A stretch of 64,000 nt of DNA. Origin: Pseudomonas berkeleyensis (GTDB lineage Bacteria; Pseudomonadota; Gammaproteobacteria; Pseudomonadales; Pseudomonadaceae). Below are positions 18,372 through 28,575 of this stretch, in pieces. The notes beneath the pieces are model-generated. The model was given only the letters and a program-made list of their open reading frames with translations. It searched no databases and was not told where the DNA came from. The stretch covers positions 2,546,001 to 2,610,000 of the forward strand of contig NZ_CP059139.1 of the NCBI RefSeq assembly GCF_014109765.1, read 5' to 3'. A program made the translations under genes and the position numbers. Position 1 is the stretch's first letter. Each line of letters starts with the position of its first letter.

Positions 18372-18407
18372 GCGTTACTAGGTGACCCGCGAGTGGAGGC
18401 GACTGTT

Positions 18408-18893
18408 TCAGGCCAGGGCGGGCAGGGCGCCCATCTTGCCGCGGCAGTAGATCATCGGCGCCGGGCTCTGCTCGGCCACGATCAGGTTCTTCACTTCACC
18501 GACCAGGATGGCGTGATCGCCGCCTTCGTACTCGCGCCACAGCTCGCATTCGATGACGGCGGTGGCGTTCGCCAGGATCGGGTTGCCCAGCTCGCTCAAC
18601 GACCACTCGATGCCCTGCGCCTTGTCCTTGCCCTTCTTGGCGAAGGCATAGGCTTCGCCTTTCTGCTCGGCAGAGAACAGGTGGATGGCGAAGCGCCTGT
18701 TGCGGATCAGGGTGGGGTAGGAGTCGGAGCTGTAGTTGGGGCAGAACAGCACCAAGGCCGGTTCCATCGACAGCGAGCTGAAGGCGCTGGCGGTCAGGCC
18801 GACGATCTGGCCGTCATCATCGAGCGTGGTGATCACGGTTACGCCGGACGGGAAGGAACCCATGACTTTCTTGTAGGTATCTGCGTCGATCAT
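18408..18893 (-). CDS. flavin reductase family protein (TgnB-like), copy 1
   Basis: This 161-residue split-barrel flavin reductase has the family's MGSFPSGVTVITT start, SAFSSLSMEPALVLFCPN flavin-binding segment and GGDHAILVGEV motif. It would use NAD(P)H to supply reduced FMN to the luciferase-type monooxygenase. A close paralogue lies at 30164; the two share most residues across their length. This copy stands alone, with an operator 38-52 bp upstream of its ATG and a terminator beyond its stop. Pairing with the monooxygenase at 14973 is inferred from shared regulation. Confidence 0.88.
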   Translation of the reverse strand: MIDADTYKKVMGSFPSGVTVITTLDDDGQIVGLTASAFSSLSMEPALVLFCPNYSSDSYPTLIRNRRFAIHLFSAEQKGEAYAFAKKGKDKAQGIEWSLSELGNPILANATAVIECELWREYEGGDHAILVGEVKNLIVAEQSPAPMIYCRGKMGALPALA

Positions 18894-18930
18894 TGTGAAG
18901 GGCCTGTACAGGGTGGTTTGTGGCTTTCGG

Positions 18931-18945
18931 TATTATGGTATACCA
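18931..18945 (-). promoter_or_regulatory. regulon operator site 2
   Basis: On the minus strand this reads TGGTATACCATAATA, identical to site 1. It is centred about 45 bp upstream of the flavin reductase start. Confidence 0.7.
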
Positions 18946-18963
18946 ATTAAATGGGCGGGCAAG

Positions 18964-19131
18964 CCCTAATGCCGATCAGATAAGACGTAATGTCTGTCAC
19001 GGATGGCCTTTGTAGGGTGCGCCGCGCGCACCGAAATGCCGGCGCCACCACCATTGGTGCGCACGGTCTAGGCGGCCCCGCGACACCCTACGTAACCTTA
19101 TCCTGATGCTTAATTGACTGGCATTAGGGCA
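18964..19131. repeat. intergenic palindromic element
   Basis: The ends are GCCCTAATGCC and its exact complement GGCATTAGGGC. Nested inside is a second inverted pair, GTAGGGTG (19013) and CACCCTAC (19085). The GTAGGGTGCGC-type motif recurs near 30063, 54481 and 58294, so this is a dispersed repeat family. Apart from the hairpin at 19237 I see nothing else between this element and the ABC gene end at 19282. Confidence 0.55.
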
Positions 19132-19236
19132 AGCCCTGGTTTCATCCGATGGTCGGCTTTGTCGTCAGCGCAGGGCAGGGCTTGACCACCGCCTTCAGGC
19201 AAGGCTGAGCGACGCGCGCTGATCGTGAGCGGTTGT

Positions 19237-19260
19237 CGGCGGCATCCGGGGATGCCGCCG
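19237..19260. terminator. hairpin after the ABC transporter operon
   Basis: An 11-bp perfect stem (CGGCGGCATCC and complement) with a very short loop lies 22 bp beyond the ATPase stop. No strong U run follows, so termination here is likely but not certain. Confidence 0.5.
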
Positions 19261-19281
19261 GCTGAGGCACTTTGCGTCGAA

Positions 19282-20430
19282 TCAGTGGCTGCCGGCGCCC
19301 TTGAGCAGGTCGCTCTCGTTCCACTCGCTGTAGACGCAGCTTTCCGCCGCCTGCCAGCGCACTCGTACCGAGCTGCCCGGTTGGGGCGAAGCGCTGGCGC
19401 CGGACAGTGCCTTGAGCGTCATGCGGCAGCCGCCTGCGGTGATTACACTGCAGGTCAGGCTGTCGCCGAGGAAGACCATCTCCTCGACCCGTGCGGCGAT
19501 CTCGTTGCAGCCAGCCGGCAGCGGCGTTTGTTCGGCCTCCTGCTGGCTCAGCAGCGTGGCCTTCTCCGGGCGCACCATCAACACCACCTCCTGGCCGGTC
19601 TGCAGGTTGGCGGTGGGGCGGATGGCCAGTGGCTGGTTCTCGAACGTCACCGCAGCTGCGCCCTGCACCTTGGCCCTGAGGAAGTTGGAGTTGCCGAGGA
19701 AGGAGGCGACGAAGGCGTTCGGCGGATTCTGGTAGAGGTCGTAGCCGCTGCCCAGGCCGACGATCTTGCCGTGGCTGAAGATGGCGATGCGCTGGGACAG
19801 GCGCATGGCTTCTTCCTGGTCATGGGTGACGTAGACGATGGTGATACCCAGGCGACGGTGCAGGTGGCGCAGCTCGTCCTGCAGATCCTCGCGCAGCTTC
19901 TTGTCGAGGGCGCCGAGCGGTTCGTCCATCAGCAGGATGCGCGGTTCGTAAACCAGCGCCCGGGCAATGGCCACGCGCTGTTGCTGGCCGCCGGACATCT
20001 GTGAGGGGCGACGGTGGGCGAAGGCTTCGAGCTGAACCAGCTTGAGCATGGCGTCGACCTTGCGCGTCTGTTCGTCAGCGCTGAGCTTGCGGATGCCCAG
20101 GGGGAAGGCGATGTTGTCGCGCACATCGAGGTGCGGGAACAGCGAGTAGCGCTGGAACACCATGCCGATACCGCGCTTGTGCGGCGGCACGTTGATCAGG
20201 GACTTGCCTTCTACCAGGATCTCCCCGGAGCTGGGAGTCTCGAAGCCGGCGAGCATCGACAGCGTGGTGCTCTTGCCCGAGCCGCTGGAGCCGAGGAAGG
20301 TGAGGAACTCGCCCTCCTGGATGTCCAGGTTGATGTTGTCGACGGCGACGAAATCGCCGTAGTGCTTGTTCAGGTCGCGCAGGCTGACCAATGGCGTCTG
20401 GTTGAATTTTTCTTGGAGTACGGCACTCAT
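19282..20430 (-). CDS. ABC transporter ATP-binding protein (PotA type)
   Basis: This 382-residue ATPase has Walker A (GSSGSGKST), signature MSGGQQQRVAIARAL and Walker B (RILLMDEP), then a C-terminal TOBE-like domain as in PotA/FbpC importers. It powers uptake by the two permeases encoded directly upstream, with a 16-bp gap. The chosen ATG (MSAVLQEKF) has a GAGG site upstream and avoids overlap with the permease end; a start 57 bp earlier would overlap it. The substrate is probably a cationic or zwitterionic amine given its family and its regulon, but the sequence alone does not show it. Confidence 0.9.
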   Translation of the reverse strand: MSAVLQEKFNQTPLVSLRDLNKHYGDFVAVDNINLDIQEGEFLTFLGSSGSGKSTTLSMLAGFETPSSGEILVEGKSLINVPPHKRGIGMVFQRYSLFPHLDVRDNIAFPLGIRKLSADEQTRKVDAMLKLVQLEAFAHRRPSQMSGGQQQRVAIARALVYEPRILLMDEPLGALDKKLREDLQDELRHLHRRLGITIVYVTHDQEEAMRLSQRIAIFSHGKIVGLGSGYDLYQNPPNAFVASFLGNSNFLRAKVQGAAAVTFENQPLAIRPTANLQTGQEVVLMVRPEKATLLSQQEAEQTPLPAGCNEIAARVEEMVFLGDSLTCSVITAGGCRMTLKALSGASASPQPGSSVRVRWQAAESCVYSEWNESDLLKGAGSH

Positions 20431-20446
20431 CTCACTTACCTCGTGG

Positions 20447-21256
20447 TCAGGCGCGGTGTTCGCTGCGCCGACGGATGACGGCGGCAACGATCATGATCAA
20501 TAGGGAAAGGCCGATCAGCAGCGTCGAAGCGACGGCGATCACCGGGGTCAGATCCTGGCGCAGGGTCGTCCACATCTTCACCGGCAAGGTTTGCAGGTTG
20601 GGGCTAGCCATCATCACGCTCAGTACCACTTCGTCCCACGACACCAGGAAGGCGAACAGTGCGCCGGCCATCATGCCGGGGCGGATCGCCGGGAAAGTCA
20701 CCTTGACGATCGCCTGCACGCGTGACGCGCCGCAGATCACCGCAGCATCCTCGATGGAGTGGTCGAACAGCTTCAGCGAATTGATGATCGAGATGATGGT
20801 GAAGGGCAGGGCGACGATCACGTGGCTGATCACGAAGGCCAGCAGCGTGCCGGTGTAGCCGAGTTTGAGAAACAGGGCATAGACGGCCACGGCGATGATC
20901 ACCAGTGGCACGATCATCGGCAGGGTGAACAGGGCATAGAGCAGCTCACGACCGGGGAACCTGCCGCGCACCAGAGCGAAGGCGCAGGGCAGGCCTAGGG
21001 CCAGCGCACAGACGGTGGTCAGCAGGGCGACCTTGAGGCTGGTGTAGGCGGCCTGCATCCAGTCCGGGTTGGAGAAGAACTGTTCGTACCATTTCAGCGT
21101 CCAGCCCGGTGGCGGGAATACCAGCCACTGCGAGGAGCCGAACGACAGCAGCACGATGAAGACGATGGGCAGCAGCAGGAATGCGGCAATCGCGCCCGTC
21201 GTCAGGAACAGGCCCGCGCGCAGGCGTGGCCCCATGGCATTCGGTGACAGCAGCAT
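20447..21256 (-). CDS. ABC transporter permease (PotC type)
   Basis: This 269-residue inner-membrane protein has about six hydrophobic segments and the EAA-type loop for ATPase contact (EDAAVICGASRVQAIVKVTF). It is the second permease of a Pot-like importer. The gene begins 3 bp after the stop of the other permease and is followed by the ATPase, so all four genes form one operon from 23178 downward. Polyamine, opine and betaine importers share this architecture. Confidence 0.88.
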   Translation of the reverse strand: MLLSPNAMGPRLRAGLFLTTGAIAAFLLLPIVFIVLLSFGSSQWLVFPPPGWTLKWYEQFFSNPDWMQAAYTSLKVALLTTVCALALGLPCAFALVRGRFPGRELLYALFTLPMIVPLVIIAVAVYALFLKLGYTGTLLAFVISHVIVALPFTIISIINSLKLFDHSIEDAAVICGASRVQAIVKVTFPAIRPGMMAGALFAFLVSWDEVVLSVMMASPNLQTLPVKMWTTLRQDLTPVIAVASTLLIGLSLLIMIVAAVIRRRSEHRA

Positions 21257-21259
21257 GGC

Positions 21260-22156
21260 TTACCTCGCGGTACTGGAGGCGACCGGGGATTCCGGTTGCA
21301 GCTTCAGGTAGGCGTAGAACAGCAGCAGGGTGATGGCGATCAGCAACGCGGCGGCGGCGCTGGCCAGGCCCCAGTTGAGGAAGGACTGCACCTGTTGAAT
21401 GATGAATTCCGGCAGCATCATGTTCTGCGCGCCGCCGAGCAGCGCTGGGGTCACGTAGTAACCCAGCGACATCACGAAGACCATCAGCCCGCCGGAGAAC
21501 AGGCCCGGCCGGCACAGCGGCAGGAACACCCGGAAGAAGTTGGTCCACGGGCTGGCGCCACAGATCGAGCCAGCCTGCAGCACCATCGGGTCGATGGCGC
21601 TCATGGTCGCCTGCAGCGGCAGCACGATGAACGGAATCATGATGTAGCTCATGCCGATCACCACGCCGGTCAGGTTGTGCACCATCTCCAGCGGCTGATC
21701 GGTCAGCCCGAGCCACATCAGGATCGAATTGACCACTCCCGAGCCCTGCAGCAGCACCAGCCAGGCATAGGTGCGCGCCAGCAGGCTGGTCCACATCGAC
21801 AGCAGGACGATGCTCAGCAGCCAGCGGCCCCAGCCGCGCGGCACCAGGGTGATCACCCAGGCCAGCGGGAAGCCCAGTAGCACGCTGATCAGGGTGACCA
21901 GGCCGGCGACTGTGAAGGTATTGAGCAGCACTCGCGAATAGGCCGAGTTGGCGAACAGTGCTTCGTAGTTGGCCAGCCCCGGCTCGGGCTCCAGCACGCC
22001 GCGCAGCAGCAATCCGACCAGCGGAGCGATGAAGCACAGCGTCAGGAACAACAGCGCCGGCAACAGGGGCGTGAACCCACGCCAGCGCTGCAGGCGAGCC
22101 GGGCGGCTTGCGCCGCCGGCGGATGACGACGTCAACGGCACGGCGGCGACTTTCAT
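21260..22156 (-). CDS. ABC transporter permease (PotB type)
   Basis: This 298-residue membrane protein has an N-terminal hydrophobic helix near residue 30, further segments and an EAA loop near GSICGASPWTNFFRVFLP. The ATG chosen overlaps the stop of the binding-protein gene in an ATGA arrangement, a common sign of translational coupling. A start 12 bp further upstream is also open. It forms the transmembrane channel together with the PotC-type permease. Confidence 0.87.
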   Translation of the reverse strand: MKVAAVPLTSSSAGGASRPARLQRWRGFTPLLPALLFLTLCFIAPLVGLLLRGVLEPEPGLANYEALFANSAYSRVLLNTFTVAGLVTLISVLLGFPLAWVITLVPRGWGRWLLSIVLLSMWTSLLARTYAWLVLLQGSGVVNSILMWLGLTDQPLEMVHNLTGVVIGMSYIMIPFIVLPLQATMSAIDPMVLQAGSICGASPWTNFFRVFLPLCRPGLFSGGLMVFVMSLGYYVTPALLGGAQNMMLPEFIIQQVQSFLNWGLASAAAALLIAITLLLFYAYLKLQPESPVASSTAR

Positions 22157-23178
22157 TTGACCAGCCACTCGTTCCAGCGCGCGGCGATGTCGTTACCGTG
22201 CTCGGCCCAGTAGGCGAAGTCGAGGGTCACCTGCTCCGATGCATGGGCAGTCGGCAGGCTGGGGGCCAGTTCAGGTTCCAACTGGCTGACCGAGTCGAGG
22301 TTGACCGGCGCGTAGGCGGTCAGGTTGGCGAACTCGGCCTGGCCGGCGGCGCCACTGGCTGCGGCCAGGAACTTCATGGCGGCGTCCTTGTTCTTGGCGC
22401 CCTTGGGAATGACCAGGAAATCGGCCATGACTAGGTTCTGTTTCCAGCTCACGCCGACCGAGGCACCTTCTTGTTCCAGTGCATGGATGCGACCGTTCCA
22501 GAACTGCCCCATGCTCACTTCACCGGAGGCGAGCAGTTGCTGGGACTGCGCGCCACCACCCCACCAGACGATGTCTTTCTTGATGGTGTCGAGTTTCTTG
22601 AAGGCGCGGTCGAGATCGAGCGGATAGAGCTTGTCGGTCGGCACGCCATCGGCCAGCAGGGCCAGTTCCAGCACACCGGGGCTCGGCCATTTGTACAGAG
22701 CGCGTTTGCCGGGGTAGGCGGCGGTGTCGAACAGGGCGGACCAGTCTTGCGGTTGCTTGCCATCCAGGCGGCGCTGGTTGTAGCCGAGCACGAAGGAGAA
22801 GAAGAAGGAGCCGACGCCGTGGTCGGAGACGAAGCGTGGGTCGATGCGGTCGCGCTGAATCACGCTGAAGTCGAGGGGTTCGAGCAGGCCTTCGCGTGCG
22901 GCGCGCAGGGCGAAATCGGCCTCGACGTCGACCACGTCCCACTGCACGTTGCCGCTGTCGACCATGGCCTTGAGTTTGCCGTAGTCGGTAGGACCGTCCT
23001 GCAGCACTTTGATCCCGGTTTCCTGGGTAAAGGGTTCGGCCCATGCGCTCTTCTGCGCATCCTGAGTGGTACCGCCCCAACTGACGAAATTGAGGCTGTC
23101 ACTGGCCATGGCGGTCGTGGCGGCCAGGCCAATGATCGCGGCACCGATGACCCTGTGTAACGTATTCTTGAACACCAT
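22153..23178 (-). CDS. periplasmic substrate-binding protein (PotD-like)
   Basis: This ~341-residue protein has a signal peptide cleaved near residue 26 (Ala-Met-Ala), then the extracellular solute-binding fold of the spermidine/putrescine family (LNFVSWGGTTQDAQKSAW). It captures substrate in the periplasm for the two permeases. The start is taken at MVFKNTLHRV because a GAGGG site lies 9 bp before it. The operator site 3 lies about 165 bp upstream. Given the neighbouring N-methylpyridinium-type catabolic genes, trigonelline or a related betaine is a plausible ligand. Binding residues cannot be judged without an alignment. Confidence 0.87.
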   Translation of the reverse strand: MVFKNTLHRVIGAAIIGLAATTAMASDSLNFVSWGGTTQDAQKSAWAEPFTQETGIKVLQDGPTDYGKLKAMVDSGNVQWDVVDVEADFALRAAREGLLEPLDFSVIQRDRIDPRFVSDHGVGSFFFSFVLGYNQRRLDGKQPQDWSALFDTAAYPGKRALYKWPSPGVLELALLADGVPTDKLYPLDLDRAFKKLDTIKKDIVWWGGGAQSQQLLASGEVSMGQFWNGRIHALEQEGASVGVSWKQNLVMADFLVIPKGAKNKDAAMKFLAAASGAAGQAEFANLTAYAPVNLDSVSQLEPELAPSLPTAHASEQVTLDFAYWAEHGNDIAARWNEWLVK

Positions 23179-23342
23179 CTTGCTTGCCCTCGTTGTTGTG
23201 TTTTTACGCAAGCGGGCGATTGTTCACGCCCGCCTTCAGGGAGCAGTGACCCCATCTCGGGGTGTGTTAAGTCTGGCCGTGACAGGAGCTTTCTTGGCGT
23301 TGTGCTGATGCGCCTGCCAGGTTATCGGCCTGTGGAATATCA

Positions 23343-23357
23343 TATTATGGTATTCCA
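23343..23357 (-). promoter_or_regulatory. regulon operator site 3
   Basis: On the minus strand this reads TGGAATACCATAATA, one mismatch from the other five sites. It lies in the 329-bp region between the divergent binding-protein and second chemoreceptor genes. I see no other clear element in that region. Confidence 0.6.
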
Positions 23358-23507
23358 AAAATTATGCAAGCGACCTCCATCTCGATGACGTAATGCTCTG
23401 CCCGCAAAAACAGTCTTCGAAGCCTCTTAAGTTATTGGTTTTTTAGTCGATTCAATTGTGGGTGCGCATTCGCTCACCCATCCCCGATCCCTTCCTAGGA
23501 GCTCATC

Positions 23508-25148
23508 ATGAGCTGGCTCGACAACGCCAAACTGGCGACCAAATTGATTTCTGCCTTCGTTCTGTCTGCCTTGATCACCTTGATCATTGGTGTCTTGGGT
23601 AGCAATGGCATCGGGCAGCTATCGAATGCGCTGCAACTGGTGTTCTCCAACAATCTGATTTCGGTGGCCAAGGTCAACAATGTCAACGCATCGCTCGTGG
23701 CGCAGCAGCGCGACCTCTATCGCCTGCTCAGTCTGACGGTGGCCCAGGAGCCGCAGTCTGCTCGTGATCAAGTTGTCGACAGCCTGCGGGTAAGTGGCCA
23801 GGAGGCGGCCAAGGATTTTGCCGACTATCGCGCCACGCTTCTGGCGGATGACGAGCGTGTCGCCGGGGACAAGATGGAGCGGGACTGGCCCAGCTACAAC
23901 GCGACGATGACTCGCGTTCTGCAACTGCTGGATCAGGGCCAGACCAACGAGGCCAGCGTGCTGATCAATGGCGATCTGCGCCAACAGTTCACGGCGCTGA
24001 GCGAGAATCTGACGATCATCATCGACTCCAACAACCGGCAGGCGTCGGAGGGGGCGCAGGCGGCCAAAGCGCTGGAAAGCTCGGCCAACATGATGCTCTA
24101 TGGCGGTGTAGCGGTTGCCTTCGTACTGGCTCTGGGCCTGGGCCTGTTGATCACCCGCAATGTCGCCGCGCCCATCGCTGCAGCAGTGGTCAGCGCCCAG
24201 CGCGTGGCCGATGGTGACCTGACCGTGCAGATCGACAGTGCTCGCCAGGATGAAGCAGGCCAACTGCTGCGCGCCCTGGGCAGCATGCAGAGCAGCCTGC
24301 GCCGTACCCTGCAGGAGATCGCTGGGGCTGCCGACCAACTGGCCTCGGCTGCCGAGGAACTGAGCGCGGTGACCGACGAAAGCACGCGTGGCCTGGTGCG
24401 CCAGAACGACGAGATCCAGCAGGCCGCTACGGCGGTCAACGAGATGACGGCGGCCGTGGAAGAGGTGGCGCGCAACGCCGTCTCCACCTCGGAAGCGTCG
24501 CGCGGAGCCAATCAGGAAGCCGAAGGTGGGCGTGATCGCGCCCGCGAAGCGGCGCAGGCGGTCAATGGCATGGTGCGTGAGCTGGGGGCTTCCAGTTCGA
24601 CCGTGCAGACCCTGGCTGAGCAGGTGCGCAATATCGGTAACGTGGTCGACGTGATCCGTGGCATCGCCGAGCAGACCAACCTGCTGGCGCTCAACGCTGC
24701 CATCGAGGCCGCGCGTGCTGGCGAGCAGGGGCGTGGCTTCGCCGTGGTGGCCGACGAAGTGCGTGCTCTGGCGGCGCGTACGCAGACGTCCACTGGCGAG
24801 ATCGAGTCGATCATCGGCACCGTGCAGAGCACAGCCGAGCAGGCCGTGCGTTCCATGGGGCAGAGCCAGGAGTTAGCGCAGAACACCCAGAGCCTGGCGC
24901 AGCAGGCCGGCGAAGCGCTGGAGCGCATCACCCAGGCCGTCGCCGGCATCAACGAGCGCAACCTGGTGATCGCCAGCGCCGCTGAAGAGCAGGCTCAGGT
25001 GGCGCGGGAAGTGGATCGCAACCTGGTGAATATCCAGGAGCTGTCGACTCAGACTGCCGCCGGCGCCAACCAGACCAGCGCCTCCAGTCAGGATCTGTCG
25101 CGCCTGGCCGTGTCCTTCAATCAGATGGTGGCACGTTTCAGGCTGTGA
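23508..25148 (+). CDS. methyl-accepting chemotaxis protein, four-helix-bundle type
   Basis: The 546-residue receptor has membrane segments at about residues 10-32 and 194-217. The ~160-residue periplasmic domain between them lacks Cache motifs and looks like a helical 4HB_MCP domain. A HAMP domain and a signalling domain follow, with the hairpin tip [20 protein letters not shown] near residue 387. It is divergent from the ABC importer, so the binding protein could act as its co-receptor, as in some bacterial systems; that is inference. Its 3' end overlaps the convergent ribB-type gene by 11 bp. A TCCTAGGAGC site precedes the ATG. Confidence 0.88.
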   Translation: MSWLDNAKLATKLISAFVLSALITLIIGVLGSNGIGQLSNALQLVFSNNLISVAKVNNVNASLVAQQRDLYRLLSLTVAQEPQSARDQVVDSLRVSGQEAAKDFADYRATLLADDERVAGDKMERDWPSYNATMTRVLQLLDQGQTNEASVLINGDLRQQFTALSENLTIIIDSNNRQASEGAQAAKALESSANMMLYGGVAVAFVLALGLGLLITRNVAAPIAAAVVSAQRVADGDLTVQIDSARQDEAGQLLRALGSMQSSLRRTLQEIAGAADQLASAAEELSAVTDESTRGLVRQNDEIQQAATAVNEMTAAVEEVARNAVSTSEASRGANQEAEGGRDRAREAAQAVNGMVRELGASSSTVQTLAEQVRNIGNVVDVIRGIAEQTNLLALNAAIEAARAGEQGRGFAVVADEVRALAARTQTSTGEIESIIGTVQSTAEQAVRSMGQSQELAQNTQSLAQQAGEALERITQAVAGINERNLVIASAAEEQAQVAREVDRNLVNIQELSTQTAAGANQTSASSQDLSRLAVSFNQMVARFRL

Positions 25149-26256
25149 TCGGCTCGAAGGGGAGGCTCTCCACGACCTCCAGGTCATAACCGGTGAGGCC
25201 CGCGTACTTCAGTGGCGGGCCCAGGTGGCGCAGTTTGCCGACGCCCAGATCCTGCAGGATTTGGGCACCGGTACCGACTTCGGAATAGATACGTGATTGC
25301 GAGCGGCTGAACTGCCGGCGTGGTTGCGTCAACTGCGGCACGCGCTCGAGCAGCGCCTGCGACGATTCGTTGTTGGCCAGCACTACCACCACGCCGTGGC
25401 CGGTTTCGGCGACCTTCTGCAGGGCCGCCCACAGTGTCCAGTTCTGCGGACCGTTGTACTCGGCACCGACCAGATCGCGCAGCGGGTCGATCACATGGAC
25501 GCGTACCAGAGTAGGTTGATCGCGCTGGATATCGCCCATGACCATGGCCATGTGCACGCCACCTTCGATGCGATCCTCGAAGGTGACCAGGCGGAAGGTG
25601 CCATGCACCGTCGGCAGTTCGCGTTCGCCAATGCGCTCGACCGTGTGTTCGGTGCTCAGCCGGTAATGGATGAGGTCGGCGATGGTGCCGATCTTGATGC
25701 CATGCTTGGCCGCGAAGGCTTCCAGCTCCGGGCGCCGGGCCATGCTGCCATCGTCGTTCATCACCTCTACGATCACCGAGGCCGGGCTGAAACCGGCCAG
25801 GCGTGCCAGGTCGCAACCCGCCTCGGTGTGTCCGGCGCGGGTCAGCACGCCGCCTTCACGGGCGCGCAAGGGGAAGATGTGCCCCGGTTGAACCAGGTCA
25901 TCGGCGACGGCGCCGGGGGCGACGGCGGTGAGCACCGTATGGCAGCGGTCGGCCGCCGAGATACCGGTGGTCACGCCCTGCGCCGCTTCGATGGAAATGG
26001 TGAACGCCGTGCTGTAGGCGCTGCCGTTGGCGGGCACCATCTGTTCCAGGCCGAGGCGCTGGCAGTGCTCGTCGGTCAGGGTCAGGCAGATCAGCCCCCG
26101 CGCTTCGCGGGCCATGAAGTTGATCGCGGCGGGCGTACACCGTTCGGCGGCCAGCAGCAGGTCGCCTTCGTTCTCACGATCTTCGTCATCGACCAGCAGC
26201 ACCATCTTGCCCTGGCGGTAGTCTTCGATGATTTCTTCGATGGAATTGAACGGCAT
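25138..26256 (-). CDS. DHBP synthase with degenerate GTP cyclohydrolase II domain
   Basis: This ~372-residue RibBA-type protein makes 3,4-dihydroxy-2-butanone-4-phosphate, a riboflavin precursor. The N-terminal RibB domain is intact ([11 protein letters not shown] at residues 23-33 and [16 protein letters not shown]). The C-terminal domain resembles GTP cyclohydrolase II but lacks the zinc-binding Cys cluster (CLTGD and RCDCG-type motifs), so only the RibB activity is expected. Pseudomonads normally have a housekeeping copy elsewhere. This one faces the regulon operator at 26292, which suggests extra flavin supply for the FMN-dependent monooxygenase. The ATG at MPFNSIEE follows an AGGTG site. 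Confidence 0.85.
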   Translation of the reverse strand: MPFNSIEEIIEDYRQGKMVLLVDDEDRENEGDLLLAAERCTPAAINFMAREARGLICLTLTDEHCQRLGLEQMVPANGSAYSTAFTISIEAAQGVTTGISAADRCHTVLTAVAPGAVADDLVQPGHIFPLRAREGGVLTRAGHTEAGCDLARLAGFSPASVIVEVMNDDGSMARRPELEAFAAKHGIKIGTIADLIHYRLSTEHTVERIGERELPTVHGTFRLVTFEDRIEGGVHMAMVMGDIQRDQPTLVRVHVIDPLRDLVGAEYNGPQNWTLWAALQKVAETGHGVVVVLANNESSQALLERVPQLTQPRRQFSRSQSRIYSEVGTGAQILQDLGVGKLRHLGPPLKYAGLTGYDLEVVESLPFEPITA

Positions 26257-26291
26257 GGCAGGCACCTGATGGAGTAGGGTATTGTGCTTAT

Positions 26292-26306
26292 TGGTATACC
26301 ATAATA
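26292..26306 (+). promoter_or_regulatory. regulon operator site 4
   Basis: TGGTATACCATAATA, identical to site 1. It lies 35 bp from the divergent ribB-type start and 29 bp from the DUF1330 start, so it could control both. Confidence 0.7.
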
Positions 26307-26335
26307 CACATTGCTCGCAAGTTGCGGAGGTGAAG

Positions 26336-26629
26336 ATGAAGGGCTACTGGATCGCGCATGTGGATGTCACGGATGCGCAGCAATACGCTGAATACACCCG
26401 TCGCGCGCCGGCGGCGTTCGCCTTGTATGGCGGGCGCTTCCTGGCCCGTGGCGGGCGTTCGCAGGCGCTGGAAGGACGCGAGACGCCGCAGCGCAGCGTG
26501 GTCATCGAATTCGATTCCTACGAACAGGCACTGGCCTGCTACCGCTCGGCCGAATACCAGGACGCCTGCGTGCATCGTCAGGGGGTGGCGAAGGCGCAAG
26601 TGATCATCGTCGAAGGGATCGAGGCGTAG
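26336..26629 (+). CDS. DUF1330 family protein
   Basis: This 97-residue protein has the ferredoxin-like dimeric fold pattern of DUF1330 (start KGYWIAHVDVTD, then GGRFLARGG and VVIEFDSYEQALACYRS). A GCGGAGG site precedes the ATG by 5 bp. The biochemical role of the family is not established. Such small alpha/beta-barrel proteins can be isomerases or monooxygenase-like. It is the only plus-strand gene between the two minus-strand units and faces the shared operator, so it probably belongs to the regulon. Confidence 0.82.
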   Translation: MKGYWIAHVDVTDAQQYAEYTRRAPAAFALYGGRFLARGGRSQALEGRETPQRSVVIEFDSYEQALACYRSAEYQDACVHRQGVAKAQVIIVEGIEA

Positions 26630-26765
26630 TCCGGGTTGCATCCCGGCTGCGTGGTGAGGCGGCGCGCATGATGCACCCTACGGTGAGCGGGCGATCAGTC
26701 GTAGCCCGGATGCAATCCGGGGCACGCCGTCCATGAGTATTCCCGGATTTCATCCGGGCTACAGG
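26630..26765. repeat. cluster of CCCGGAT intergenic palindromes
   Basis: Several copies of the motif pair GCCCGGATGCAATCCGGG and CCCGGATTTCATCCGGGC, plus a CACCCTACGG element, lie between the convergent DUF1330 and Nudix genes. They can form hairpins and may serve as a terminator or as REP-like elements. Confidence 0.55.
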
Positions 26766-26771
26766 GCGCGA

Positions 26772-28092
<1,321 letters not shown>

Positions 28093-28130
28093 AGGGTCCG
28101 CTCTTGTGTGGCTATCCGTAGAAAAACAAC

Positions 28131-28156
28131 GAAGGAGCACCCGCGGGTGCTCCTTC
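28131..28156 (-). terminator. terminator or attenuator between CMD gene and gntR
   Basis: A perfect 13-bp inverted repeat (GAAGGAGCACCCG and complement) is followed on the minus strand by a T-rich run (GTTGTTTTTC). It starts 1 bp beyond the carboxymuconolactone decarboxylase-family stop. It would reduce read-through from the catabolic operon into gntR. Confidence 0.7.
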
Positions 28157-28157
28157 A

Positions 28158-28556
28158 TCAGTTCTGCTGGCCCTGTTCTTCTGTCTCCGCCTCGGCGAAG
28201 GCTTCCCGAGCGATGCGGAAGCTGTCCACTGCGGCAGGAACACCGCAATAGATGCCGACCTGCAGCAGAATCTCGCGGATCTGTTCACGGCTCAGGCCGT
28301 TGCGCAGTGCGCCGCGAATGTGCAGTTTCAGCTCGTGCGGGCGATTGAGGGCCGAAATCATCGCCAAGTTTATCATGCTGCGTTCTTTCAGCGATAAGCC
28401 GTCACGGCCCCAGACATGACCCCAGCAGTATTCGGTGACCAGCTCCTGCAGCGGGCGGTTGAAGTCGTCCGCGTTCTGCAGCGATTTGTTGACGTAGGCC
28501 TCGCCCAGCACCTGGGTACGTATGGCCAAGCCTCTTTCGTACTTTTCGTTGCTCAT
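28158..28556 (-). CDS. carboxymuconolactone decarboxylase family protein
   Basis: This 132-residue single-domain protein resembles PcaC-type 4-carboxymuconolactone decarboxylases (EYCWGHVWGRDGLSLKERSM and LKLHIRGALRNGLSREQI). PcaC works in protocatechuate breakdown, but no other protocatechuate genes are seen here. AhpD-like relatives have different roles. The cysteine pair for a peroxidase (CxxC) is absent. It is sixth in the minus-strand operon, 19 bp after the succinate-semialdehyde dehydrogenase gene. A decarboxylation or isomerisation of a ring-cleavage intermediate is plausible but unproven. Confidence 0.85.
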   Translation of the reverse strand: MSNEKYERGLAIRTQVLGEAYVNKSLQNADDFNRPLQELVTEYCWGHVWGRDGLSLKERSMINLAMISALNRPHELKLHIRGALRNGLSREQIREILLQVGIYCGVPAAVDSFRIAREAFAEAETEEQGQQN

Positions 28557-28575
28557 GCTGTCGTCCTCAAGTGGC

